A stretch of DNA of 64,000 bases from Vicia villosa. Lineage: Eukaryota; Streptophyta; Magnoliopsida; Fabales; Fabaceae. A model generated the notes under the pieces. The model did not search any database and had not been told where the DNA came from. It saw only the letters and a list, made by a program, of their open reading frames with translations. Within the stretch, counting starts at the first letter, position 1, and the number at the start of each line of letters is the position of its first letter. Shown piece by piece: positions 1 to 10,338 of this stretch. The translations under genes and the position numbers were made by a program. The stretch covers positions 69,846,144 to 69,910,143 of the forward strand of contig NC_081181.1 of assembly GCF_029867415.1 (NCBI RefSeq). The letters are read 5' to 3'.

Positions 1-381
1 GATGATCAAAGAAATTCAAGTTCTGAAGCTGTCCTAAATGGAAGCAGGAATCAGAAGCTATGAGTGTTCTAGGGATCTAAAGAAATTCAAGTTCTGAAGC
101 TGTCAAATGGAAGCAGAAGTCAGAAGCTATGAATTCTCTGAAGACAGAAGCTTATGTGATCGTCTCTACCGAAATAATCAGGGAAGTCTTTTATTAAAGT
201 TCTTCGAGTATTTATTTCAGGGGGAGATTATTTATCTCAGGGGGAGATTGTTAATCTCAGGGGGAGACATATTCACATGCTTATGCTATAGCTGTGTAAT
301 TTGTCTTTTGCCGACTGCTCTTTCTGATCGCAAATTCATATCATTTATATATGTTTTTGTCATCATCAAAAAGGGGGAGAT
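1..381 (+). mobile_element. 3' untranslated tail of a Ty1/copia (SIRE/Maximus-like) retrotransposon
   Basis: Non-coding end of an element whose body lies left of the window. Seen directly: a ~60-70 bp unit (AAGAAATTCAAGTTCTGAAG...) occurs twice within 1-130; three GGGGGAGA tracts lie at about 220-268; a final polypurine tract AAAAAGGGGGAGAT (368-381) sits directly before a TGTTAGAAC LTR start. Repeated purine-rich tracts before the LTR are usual in legume SIRE/Maximus copia elements, from general knowledge. The 114-codon frame at 107-451 crosses the LTR boundary and is not a gene. Confidence 0.7.
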
Positions 382-960
382 TGTTAGAACAAGATTTGTT
401 CTGATCAATTATCTTAGTTTTGATGATAACAATAATATGAATTTTGCTTAAGATAATATGGTACTCTAATCCAATGCAATTTCCTTTTCAGGAAATATAT
501 AAAGAGTATGCATAATTCAACGCTCAGAAGCTTTGTCTCAAAGGGTTCAGCATGCAACATCAGAACATGGTCTGGCAAGACATCAGAAGATGGTCGAAGC
601 AGAATCAGAACATGGGTCTATGGAAGCATCAGAAGAACATGAGATCAGAAGCACTGAAGTTCTGATGGTATCACGCTCAGAAGCACTTCAAGGTCAGAAG
701 ATCAGAAGATGCTTTGCACCAAGCTGTTTGACTCTGATGATATTCAAACGTTGTATTCACAAACATCAGATCAGAAGGAAGTACATGTGGCAGGCTACGC
801 TGACTGACAAAAGGAACGTTAGAAGCTATTAAAGGCAACGTCAGTAGACACAGCGTGAACAAGGCTCGAGGTAGTTGACAAAAGCGTATAACATTAAATG
901 CGATGCTGTACGGAACACGCAAAGCATTAAATGCACTCTACGGTCATCTTCTCCAACGCC

Positions 961-968
961 TATAAATA
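961..968 (+). promoter_or_regulatory. TATA box of the copia LTR
   Basis: TATAAATA lies 580 bp inside the LTR after a GC-richer stretch (CGGTCATCTTCTCCAACGCC), the usual place for the U3 promoter. Transcription would start about 30 bp downstream. Confidence 0.6.
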
Positions 969-1206
969 TGAAGTTCTGATGAGAAGCAAGGTTAACGATT
1001 CTGAACAAAACAACTCATATTAACTTGCTGAAACTCTGTTCTATTCAAAGCTCAGAATCTTCATCTTCATCAAAGCTCACTACATTGCTGTTGTAATATA
1101 TTAGTGAGATTAAGCTTAAACGTTAAGAGAAATATCACAGTTTGTGATTATAGCTTTTAAGAAGCAATTGTAATACTTTTAGAATTGATTACATTAAGTT
1201 GTAAGG

Positions 1207-1382
1207 AACTAGAGTGATCGTGTGGATCAGAATACTCTAGGAAGTCTTAGAGGTTATCTAAGCAGGTTGTAACTAGAGTGATCGTGTGGATCAGAATACT
1301 CTAGAAAGTCTTAGAGGGTATCTAAGCAGTTGTTCCTGGAGTGATCAGTGTGTGATCAGAAGACTCTGGAAGACTTAGTTGC
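1207..1382 (+). repeat. Three tandem ~63-bp units inside the copia LTR
   Basis: The unit AACTAGAGTGATCGTGTGGA...CTAAGCAG starts at about 1207, 1270 and 1333. The first two copies are almost identical and the third is more diverged. It lies downstream of the TATA box, so it would be in the transcribed R/U5 part. Confidence 0.85.
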
Positions 1383-1587
1383 TGACTAAGTGGAGAACCA
1401 TTGTAATCCGTGCGATTAGTGGATTAAATCCTCAGTTGAGGTAAATCATCTCTGCGGGGGTGGACTGGAGTAGTTTAGTTAACAACGAACCAGGATAAAA
1501 ATAACTGTGCAATTTATTTTTATCGGTCAAGTTTTTAAAGCTACACTTATTCAAACCCCCCCTTTCTAAGTGTTTTTCTATCCTTCA

Positions 1588-1912
1588 AGACCTTTTAATC
1601 CCTTAACACATGCATTTCAACCAATTGAGCCAATACACAATTCATTGAAATTATGCATAAGATATATGTAATGGCAAAACAATATTTTCCACCACTTGTA
1701 AAAAAATATTTGAAATCAATTTTACCAAAGTTTATATAAAATTTAAATGCATGATTTTAAAAGATTGAGCACTAAGATTATATTTGTTAAAGATTTCATA
1801 TACCTTGAAACTTGATCGTAAAGCTTGAATAAAGTCGTGCATCTTTTTCCTTCTTTTTGATATATGTCCATGGTCTTGAGAGATTTAAAGTTGTCTTCAT
1901 CAAAACACAATG
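1588..1912. other. AT-rich spacer, nothing recognised
   Basis: Between the copia LTR and the truncated 3' end of the PMD gene. I see no open frame of note, no terminal motif and no repeat of other parts of the window. Confidence 0.5.
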
Positions 1913-3470
1913 TTAGAGAAGCTTGACTTCACACGGCAGATACCTCACCATGGTGTTGGCCCCGCATGCCAACCATCTAGAGTATAACGCGATGCAGTCG
2001 AATGAGACAACAACACGGTAGTCGGTGAACGGCGTCCAACGGATGTTATCGTAAGCTGTGCGGTCGAGGTACACGCGATATGGTGGCACTGCGTTGTTCC
2101 CCCTTTGGAGAACGTATCGGGCGGCCCTGGACATGGCTTCAGTGTACGCAGGATCAATGACGAAGCCGTGGATGCGGGGGAAGTACGAGATGATCCAGCC
2201 CTGAAACACAAATACGATAATATGTTAAAAATAAATATGAACCATAAATAAATGTGAAATAATTAAAAAGAAACGTACCGTCAGGAGTATGGAAGATCCA
2301 GTCAACTGCCTGGTCCTCCAGTTGGAGGCTTCATTCATCTTTTGGTATATGTATACTAGAATAACTGACCCCCAGTTCCACTGGTTAATGTTACTCATAT
2401 CGATAAAGTAGCGGAGATATGTCATGTCAACGTAGGTTGCACTCTTGTCCACAAAGAGTGCAGTGCCTACCAAGAACATGAACCAGCACCTCAGAGCGCA
2501 GGCACGATAATACTCTGTAAAAAGCCCGTCACCCTCCTGCTCGGACTCTGCTGCCGCCACCAAGTGGTTCTCATACATCTCTCTCAAGCTGGAGAACCAG
2601 ATATGGGTCCCATTCGTCGCCCGAAACTCATAATCAGCCATGTTTGGGTCCATACCCAGATAGTCGACCATCCACTCAATCGCCTCGACCCTCTGTATCC
2701 GGGAATGGTGCAGCAGCCTCCCTCTGATCGGCAGGTGGAGCAGACACTGAACATCTTGCAAGGTGATCGTCAACTCCCCAACAGGAAAGTGGAAATAAGA
2801 CGTCTTCTTGTGCCACTGCTCCACGAAAGCCCCTGCATGCCGTGGCTGATAGTGGTATACCCGGTCATGCACAACCCGCCGAGCCTGGAACCAGCTACCA
2901 CATCATTAAACCACTGGGCCTGTGGTTTAAATAGATCAAAAATCTTCCGCGTGTGGTTCACGGATTTTATCGTCGGTCTTTCCTATTACAACAAAAACAA
3001 AAAAGATTGTTAGTTAGACCGTTAGGAGAAAGTGGAACAAAAAACTAAATAAAAAATGGTTAAACTATAAAGTGTAATTAAAAAAAATACCTCTCCCTCC
3101 CACACGTCGAGCGACGTGGTCGTGGTAGTAAATCAGCAAGTGTCCCTAGACCCTCCCGGGTAGCCATCATCCTCCTCTTCCCCCTCCCCGCGCGGAGGGT
3201 CAGCATCAAGTATCTCCTTCTCCTCGTGTCTCACCTCCTCCTCCTCCTCATCCTCCCGTACCTCCTCCTGACGGGAAGAAGACACCCGAGCCACCTGACT
3301 CCTCGATCTAGATGAGAAGCCGGCCTCATCCATCTGGACGGGTACTCGTACTCTACCCCGTCCCTATGTCGATGCCAACTGTGAGGCCCGCTCGCGTCGA
3401 GCCGACGCTGTCTGGGTCTTTCTGCCATGTCTAAGTCGTGTGGGATTTCCTGTCATTTTCCTGAAAAAAT
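1913..3470 (-). pseudogene. Plant mobile domain (PMD, MAIN/MAIL-like) gene remnant, three exons
   Basis: Minus-strand remnant of the PMD family (also annotated as serine/threonine phosphatase 7 long-form-like). Exon 1 is about 3470-3091 (basic start, then an acidic Glu/Asp-rich linker); exon 2 is 2982-2279 with FHFPVGELTITL and LLHLPIRGR; exon 3 is 2200-1913 with GWIISYFPRIHGF. Donors GT at 3090-3089 and 2278-2277 and acceptors AG at 2984-2983 and 2202-2201 fit plant introns. It is broken: an in-frame TAG near the middle of exon 1, a frame change near 3150 at the end of the acidic linker, and another near 2840 just before AFVEQW. The C-terminus leaves the family after RYLP and stops at 1913, so the 3' part is lost. 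PMD proteins occur both as host silencing factors and inside Mutator- and gypsy-type transposons; I cannot tell which this was. Confidence 0.75.
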
Positions 3471-3529
3471 TGAAATTCGTAAGAAGGCAAAACAATCAAG
3501 AAAATAAAAAAAAAACAATTCTGGGTTCA

Positions 3530-4091
3530 TTTCGGAAGTGCATTTCCGAAACTGGTCATTGAGGTGTTTTTGGAAATGCACTTCCGAAACCCCTTACGAA
3601 CTCCATTTTTGCAGAACCTCCACATCTTGCCCTAAATGCTTCAAAATCAATTTTTTCCTATCTAAACATATTCAGTGACATATAATAACTTAAACCTACT
3701 ACATTATACTAATTTCTAACACCCATAATATCAATTCAATCCTACATTTAAAGTTGTGAGAACTTGCAAATTTGAAGTGATGTTGATAGTGCTTTAAAAG
3801 TAGTCTTTGAAGGTTGGAGAGCAATTTGATGTTGTTTTGAAGTAGCCTTTGGAGTGTGTAGGCGCAAATGCTTGGGGATTTTGAAGTTTTGGTGTTTCGG
3901 GTAAATTGAAAATGGGGGGAGGCTGTTTTGTTTAAACAGCAAAAACACGCGATTTTTTGGAAATGCATCTCCGAAATATTGTTTTCGGAGATGCATCTCC
4001 GAAAACACTTTTTTTTTACTTAAAAAAAATGATTTCGAAAATACATCTCCGAAATTATCCTTTTTTTTACTTCGGAGATGCACTTCCAAAA
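3530..4091. repeat. Cluster of six 22-bp palindromic motifs
   Basis: Copies at 3530-3551, 3568-3589, 3955-3976, 3983-4004, 4033-4054 and 4070-4091. The copy at 3983 contains TTCGGAGATGCATCTCCGAA and is part of a perfect 28-bp palindrome (3980-4007); the others are diverged but keep the GGAnnTGCAnnTCC core or close to it. They lie upstream of the minus-strand PMD remnant, in AT-rich DNA with no convincing gene. Confidence 0.85.
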
Positions 4092-4725
4092 TATAGAGGC
4101 GTTTTAAGAATTTCGTGCGGTTTCTAAAAAGCTTGGGGTTGGATAAAGAATTTTTTTTTCTTAAAGTGAGTTTGTCTGTCATTAAAGTTTACAAGAGTTT
4201 GTTTAGTATTTTAAATTACATCTTGATTTTAAGTCTTGGTTAATCAATGTAGTTCTTGAACAATGCAAATAAAATTCGAGCCTATAAAATGAATAAAGAT
4301 GAACCTATTATTATTTTTTGCGATTATTCAAATACATCAATTTGAACAGATGGATGGAGTATTATGTATTCAAATATTGGATTGGATTTGATTTGCAGTT
4401 AAAATGTTTCCAAACAACAGTCATTGAAGTCTCAAAAGAATAGAATTATGAAGTGGACTATGATGCCAGAAAGCATAAACAGCGTTGGAACTTCACGTTC
4501 CTAAAAGATTGGTACTATGAGGCCTGATTTATAAGTAAAAAATATAAGTTAAAAAAAAAAAAATTTATGTTTACTAAGGAAGATAGTTAAGTGTATTTAA
4601 TATTTTTGATTTTTTGTGAGAGAGATTAGACAATTACTAGTATATCCTCAATTAAACTGCTTATATTTAAGGCTAAAAAATTTAGAAGATTTTTGTTTAT
4701 AAATAATACTGGAAGGAGTATAACC
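4092..4725. other. AT-rich spacer, nothing recognised
   Basis: Low-complexity A/T-rich sequence. Frames here are short and match nothing I recognise. Confidence 0.5.
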
Positions 4726-4890
4726 AAGTATTTAGGCTCTAGTAGTAAAAGAGCTTCTGCTAAGGACGTAATTTGAAGAATACCGGGTTCGATTTTTAGA
4801 TGGGAATAATGTTTGACTAGTAACCATACCTCTCGGCACAAGCTCTAAATTACTTTTCCCCTGGAAACCAGAGTACGGAAGAAAAAAATA
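4726..4890 (+). mobile_element. Possible tRNA-derived SINE fragment
   Basis: A B-box-like GGTTCGATTTT lies at 4786-4796 about 50 bp after a degenerate A-box region (4738-4750). A ~90-bp non-tRNA body and an A-rich tail (AAGAAAAAAATAAAATAAAA) follow. That order is SINE-like. The A box is poor and I could not fix target duplications. Confidence 0.35.
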
Positions 4891-5200
4891 AAATAAAAAT
4901 GAATTGAGTATCAATTTAGTTGGGTTGCAAGATTGGGATTGAGCAGACCCTTTGGGCTCAAATGCAATTCCTCCCAAGCGAGACTTAAACTTGACCCACC
5001 CATATTTAAATCTGACACCCCATTGAACTATGTTTTTGTTGTTATTGCTTAATATTTTTGTTAATTAAAAACTACAGTCTATTACTGGATTTTTTTTTAT
5101 ATAATAACGTATTTTTTGAGTTTATTTTAAGAAATAGCAGATTTTGTAAAAAAAATATCGGATTTTTTTGAGTTTATTTGAAGAAATCCTGAATATCATA
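4891..5200. other. Spacer left of the Helitron
   Basis: No gene seen; short direct repeats of GATTTTTTTGAGTTTATTT-like sequence at about 5110-5185. Confidence 0.4.
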
Positions 5201-5339
5201 TCTTAATCTTAATCTTAATCTTAATATATATAAATTCAAGGTTGTCACGATGACAACCCTATCCACATGTCATCTTGATAGCAACTCTAGGCGCAAACCC
5301 TAATTCTAATTTTACTAATTTGACCCTACATTAAGAATA

Positions 5340-5385
<46 letters not shown>

Positions 5386-5433
5386 TAAATAATAAGTAAT
5401 AATATAAATAATAAATAATAATATAATATTTAT

Positions 5434-5521
<88 letters not shown>

Positions 5522-6388
5522 TAAAGTAATAATAATATAATAGTAGATGTTGTTATTCTTTATGAAAAAATATTTTATTCGTTTAGACAAACTATTTTTA
5601 ACAATTAAGATCTTACACTATAATAGTATATATTGATAATATTTAATTTATATTTTAATTTTATGAAATTTTGTTTTTTATTTCTTTTTAATTTCAATAA
5701 TCTATGAATCTACACTTCTATTTAACTATTACTAACTTATTAAAAATATTAAAATTTATTTCTCACTATTTATAGTTATTTATCAATCTTAATTGTAACT
5801 CTAAAAAAATTGAAACTCCATTTTACTATATTAATGATATTATTTATCAATAAAAATTTTAACAAAAAAAATCAACTCATTTTCTCACTATTAGCTAATT
5901 ATCTATCAATCCAAATCTTAAACCTATTTCTTACTTATTATTGCTAGAAATTTTAACCTAACCAATCAAACCGTTGTTTTATATATTATTCATTCATTAA
6001 AATCATTCAAATTTGTAAATGCAAACTAATTGATAAAATTTAATGTAACTCCTATATTATTTACAATTTCTTTTTTATTACTCCTTAAAATTCAACATAC
6101 TTCTAAATATTATAATAAACTCATATATATAGTAATTATTCAAATAAATTCATTAGAGAAAATCTTATAAATATAATCAATTGATCCTTTATATAATATT
6201 CTTAAAATTCAACTTTTTTTCAAATAGGTGTTTATAAAACTACATATAATAATTACTCAAGTAAAATCATTTAAAAAATACTCCACAAACAAAACAATAA
6301 TCTAAAATTTTTATGAAGTTTAAAATTGCATATACATTGACAATAATATATTATAGGCAAACCGCGTGACGCGCTGGTTATATGCTAG
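5201..6388 (+). mobile_element. Non-autonomous Helitron
   Basis: It begins with TC (TCTTAATC repeats) after an A and ends with CTAG followed by T, the A|T target expected for Helitrons. Close to the 3' end is a GC-rich short hairpin (ACCGCG TGA CGCG ct GGT, 6361-6378) followed by TTATATGCTAG, the classic plant Helitron terminus. A further inverted repeat GGTTGTC...GACAACC lies near the 5' end (about 5240-5258). There is no Rep/helicase coding, so it must be moved in trans. The body is AT-rich with microsatellites. Confidence 0.75.
5338..5519. repeat. Trinucleotide microsatellites (AAT)n-(CTA)n-(AAT)n
   Basis: (AAT)n at 5338-5384, (CTA)n at 5434-5465 and (ATA)n at 5465-5519. The leucine/valine-rich minus-strand frame over them is an artefact of these repeats. 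Confidence 0.95.
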
Positions 6389-6809
6389 TTTTTAAAATAT
6401 CCAGTAAAAGTGCATTGGTTTCTAGAAATTATATGATAAAATACCAGATTTTTCAAATATCAGATGTATTTATATGGGCTTTTTTGAAAAAAAAATCGGT
6501 GCATCACAATTGGTTTTTAAAAAATTGTCTTCGTAGCTACTGAATTTTTTAAAAATCCAATAACCTATACGACATATCTATATATTGAAAAATCTGATAC
6601 ATACAATTTTTTTTTTGAATATTTGAAAAATCCGATAGGCTGTGGATTTTTTAAAAATGTTTTTGTTTTTTAAATTAAGTTTGACATTTTTAATAAAACA
6701 TTATGACAATATTAACATATTGTATAAAAAGTATATGTACAGTCACAATTAACTTGATAAAATATATACATATAATGTAAAATGTACTACAATATCAATA
6801 CAAAACAAA
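6389..6809. other. AT-rich spacer
   Basis: Several diverged copies of an AAAAATCNGAT-type string; no gene. Confidence 0.4.
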
Positions 6810-7061
6810 TTATGTTGACTTCCTAACTTTTTCCCATTGTCTTATACTTCCCTCATATGCTGTTTTCCATGCTCTTGTACCTTCAGTACAATTTTGTCTC
6901 CAACAATCAGTGACGGTAGGAAATGGACAATCGGGTTTTAACTTCACCCAAACCCAATGATTGTTGTTAACAAAATCAACTTCAATAAACTTATGTCTAC
7001 TTGCAACTATGGATGGAGATACCATTAATGGGAAGAAAGTGATGTTAAGGTTCTTGAACAA
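6810..7061 (-). pseudogene. Fragment resembling the C-terminal part of Mutator-associated OTU/Ulp-type proteins
   Basis: An 83-codon minus-strand frame with HWVWVKLKPDCPFP and a Trp-rich end (CWRQNC, AWKTAYEG, RQWEKV). The pattern histidine-Phe/Trp-x-V-x-L-x-x-x-C-P-x-P followed by W-x(10)-W resembles the C-terminus of proteins found in plant Mutator-like elements with protease domains. This rests on pattern memory only. There are no flanking exons or terminal inverted repeats I could recognise. Confidence 0.35.
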
Positions 7062-7494
7062 TGAGACAAGTATCTAGAAGCAACAAATTAACCCATACTA
7101 AGAATCGTCATGCATTTCTCACGACCTTGCACTCCTAAGCTAGCTACTCGCAATGAACTCCTAACTCCAGAGACTGTGGGAATGTGCTTAAATTAGTAGT
7201 AATGGGCTTAAATTAGTGGAAATGTGAAGAGTTAGTGGGGGTGTGAATAATGAGCCCATTAACTTGATATTTTGGGAATTAGTATTAGTTACTAGTATTA
7301 TTGTAAAAAAGAATTAGAAGTCAAAGGGGAAAAGTTAGAAAGAAAAGAGAAAAAGGGTTTACATGGAAAAGAGGGAAAGAGGAAACAACACCAAGAGGGA
7401 ACTTCGAAGAATCAATCGGAAATTAAGGTAAGAGTGAGTTATTTGCATTATTATGGGATCATATGATAATATGGTGTGGGTAGGTGTATGCTAG
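7062..7494. other. Spacer before the Tat-type LTR
   Basis: Repeated GGGCTTAAATTAGT-like string near 7190-7220 and a purine-rich stretch at 7310-7400; no gene. Confidence 0.4.
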
Positions 7495-8670
7495 TGTCAT
7501 ACCCCAAAATTTGCCCATCTCATTTCATCTTCAAGGATTCAAGGTTCAATGGTTAAACTCAAATCACTCTCTCCTCATCAAAGGGTTTTCAAATTAGGGT
7601 TTTTGGATTTTCTAAGGAGAAAAGATGTATCAAGGGTTCCAATGGATTTCATATGGTTTATTAGGGTTCAAGGTATCTCCAGGTCAAAAGTCAAGCTTCA
7701 ATTCCAAGGATTGCTCATTCAAATGCTCAGATAATCCACAGTCGACTAGTTCGACCTGAAAGTCAACTATGGTCAAAGTATAGTCAAAACTCCTGATTTT
7801 TGGTTGACATCAATACTATGAAGTATCATTCATCATTTGATCAAAGGTTGATCATGATTCATCAAGGAAAAGCTTCAAAATCAACAGAGGCTATAGTTAC
7901 TAAATTAGGGTTTTGGTCTAAAAAGTCAACTGTACTTTGATCAGGCATAACTTTCACATGGAACATCAAAAATTTCTCACTCAAAGCCTATTTTGAAGGA
8001 AATTGGATTCTCTACAACTTTGTCTCTCAAATGCCAAGGGAAGAAATGCATCATTTGGGAAATATGGTACAAAAGATTATAGGTCCTTTTCAAAAGTCAA
8101 CCAAAAGCAGTTTTTGTCAAAGGGCATATCATCAAGATAAAATCTCCAAATGAAAAATATGTTACAAAGTGGCTTGTAGAGGATATCTTGAGGTTTCCAA
8201 AAAGTCCTAGAAATCTTCAATATCTTAAAAATTGAGGGAGATATGCCTTGTCAAAGTTGGCCGATTTTGGATGGAAAATGTGAAGCAAAAGTGGTTCAAA
8301 TTGGATTTTCTTGCAAATGGGCCTAACTTTTTAAGCTCTAATCTTGACCCACAAGTTATCCAAGACTCCAAATATTATTGCCACGAATTTATATAGTTTA
8401 TTTGATTTATTATGAATTTTTATTCATTTTAAAAGTGATATAATTCATGTTAATCAAGGGAAAATCAAAGATATGATTTAAAGACATATTCCAATCAATT
8501 CCAATCAGCATTTACTCCATATTTTCAATACAATTTCGTGTGCAAGAAGATTGGAAAGAGAAAAGAGCATTTTGGCCAAATTTAGAAAGTTTGGAAGAAG
8601 ATTTTTCAATCAAATTCAATGGTTGATCCAAAGAGATTTTGGGCAATGTTATTAACCTAATTTGTTCTAC

Positions 8671-8678
8671 TATAAGTA
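8671..8678 (+). promoter_or_regulatory. Possible TATA box of the Tat-type LTR
   Basis: TATAAGTA about 1.18 kb into the LTR, followed by a short leader-like stretch. Weak match, judged only by position. Confidence 0.3.
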
Positions 8679-9398
8679 CCTAAGTAGTAGAGATTATAAG
8701 GGGGGTTTTTTGGACAAGGATTCGGCTGCATCAAGAACTAGCAGAAGCTTCAAAAAGGAGTAAATTCGGGGTCCATGGCAAGGGGATTTTGAGGCCAATT
8801 CAAGTCCTCCCACACATCCAGGAAGATCCCTCGCTCTCTTCTGAAACTAATCGCATCACCACCACTGATTGTAGCGTTCGGAATCGCCAGAAACGGCCAC
8901 GGTTTGAAGCTACCAATTTTACAATCAACTTCGTTCATTCTTGTATCATAAATAATATTTGAACACATATACACGTTTATGGTGATGTGTGCAAAGTTTC
9001 TGGGCTGTTTAATTCAGGTTTAAGTGCAGGTCTCATGATTTGCCATTTTTAGGGTTCCAAGCTTCAAATTGGGATCCCTCAAAATAGGCAAAGTTGGGAT
9101 GAATCACCAATGCTATTGTTCTCAGGATGTGGATTCTGATTGGATTATGGTTTTTATTTGCGGTTATCATGGCTTGTATGGTTTTTTGAAGGATGCAGGG
9201 TTTGTCTCTACAGAAGGTGTCCGTAGGAAAAAGAGATGGCTAATACGACGGTTGGGTGAGGAAGACAAAGACGTGTCTTCGTGCGAGTGGACCAATTCAA
9301 ATCCCTGGGCCCACGCGCGCGTTTTTCCCTTTGAAACTTTTAAGTTTTTGTTTTATATATTATTGTTGTTGGTAATTTATCAAACAATGAATGAAAGA

Positions 9399-9475
9399 TG
9401 GCGTGGTGGAAGGTGCGTTTTGGTTGGCATCAAACGAAAGAGCCTGGGTTCGATACCCAGGCGAGATACTTTATT
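9399..9475 (+). ncRNA. tRNA-like segment with A and B boxes inside the LTR
   Basis: TGGCGTGGTGG (9399-9409) fits the Pol III A-box consensus and GGTTCGATACC (9447-9457) fits the B box. The B box sits in a perfect T-arm, CCTGGGTTCGATACCCAGG (9443-9461). The central TTTTGG...CAAAC resembles an anticodon arm. No complete acceptor stem is visible, so it is a tRNA-derived or SINE-derived piece, not a working tRNA gene. Confidence 0.5.
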
Positions 9476-10147
9476 TTTTAAGCAAACTTGGCTTTCAGAT
9501 CTAGTGTGCATGACTCTATACGCCCCACCATATGCCCTTCAATCATCACCTTAGGATCGTCTCAAGGCTAGATCTAACGCACACAAGGCTGAAAGTGCAT
9601 CATGGACCCTCAAGGCCTCAATATACAAGGTCACGCCCAGGTTTTTCTATATTTTTTTATTATTATTTATAATTACTTAATTAATTTTGATAGATTTCTT
9701 TATATATAATCATTTTAGTTTAAAATTAATTTATTATATAATTTATATAATTAAATATTAAAATTTTATTTATTATTCGTTTCGATTAAATTAATTGATC
9801 GCGATAGGTAATGATCGATTATTTATTTAATTAAATAATATAAATTCAAATAAGGCTTATTTTGCTAAAGGGTTTTAACCGATTCTATTGGTTACGATGA
9901 TTAGCATATTTTTATCAATTTGTTATTTATTTTGATCAAATCTATTGATCGCGAGGAGTAATGATAATTAATAATCTAATTAAAACACATCAATTTGCTA
10001 ACGGTGATAATCGAATCAATCGATTAACATAATTAGCAATTCCTATTAAATCTATTAATTATGGTGATTAAATCTATTGATCATTGCGATTAATAGAACA
10101 TACTATAATCAGGGTTGTACGCCATTCAAAACACATCTCTTTCACAA

Positions 10148-10247
10148 AACTACGGATTTTCAAAACTGCGATAAGGTAATTCAAAATACCTTGCAAACTA
10201 CGGATTTTCAAAACTATGATAAGGTAATTCAAAATACCTTCAAATAC
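10148..10247 (+). repeat. Two tandem 50-bp units
   Basis: ACTACGGATTTTCAAAACTR followed by GATAAGGTAATTCAAAATAC occurs twice in tandem near the right end of the Tat-type LTR. Confidence 0.85.
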
Positions 10248-10338
10248 ATTCATACTAATTCTAAGGCGTACAACCCTGCCCCGAACTACGTAGACTCTGA
10301 TCCTCCATAAAGAGGTACGTAGGCACTTGGATAACCAA

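Larger units (their letters stand above)
382..1587 (+). repeat. 3' LTR of the copia element
   Basis: It starts TGTTAGAAC after the polypurine tract and ends in TATCCTTCA after a C-rich run, which fits legume copia LTRs. A TATA box lies at 961-968 and the region is rich in CAGAAG repeats. The length is 1,206 bp. The 3' edge is judged by eye and could lie a few bases away (an alternative end is TTAACA at about 1608). No second LTR is in the window, so no target duplication can be checked. Confidence 0.7.
7495..10338 (+). repeat. Tat/Ogre-type LTR, truncated on the right by the Tekay insertion
   Basis: It starts TGTCATACCCCAAAATTTGC, like the other Ogre/Tat LTRs here. Inside, strings such as AATTAGGGTTTT, AAAAGTCAACT and TTTTGAAGGAAATT align by eye with the Ogre LTRs at 24300-24500 and 39700-39830. 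The right end (GAACTACGTAGACTCTGATCC...ACGTAGGCAC) is typical of the U5 side of such LTRs. No internal region follows; Tekay begins at 10339. It may be a solo LTR or the start of an element whose rest is displaced. Small frames within it are not genes. Confidence 0.7.

Noticed and set aside
3699..4182. Two overlapping minus-strand frames (89 and 144 codons)
   Set aside because: Cover the palindrome cluster and poly-T runs; no family signature and not contiguous with the PMD exons.
5315..5590. 91-codon minus-strand frame rich in Leu and Val
   Set aside because: Translation of AAT/CTA microsatellites in the Helitron.
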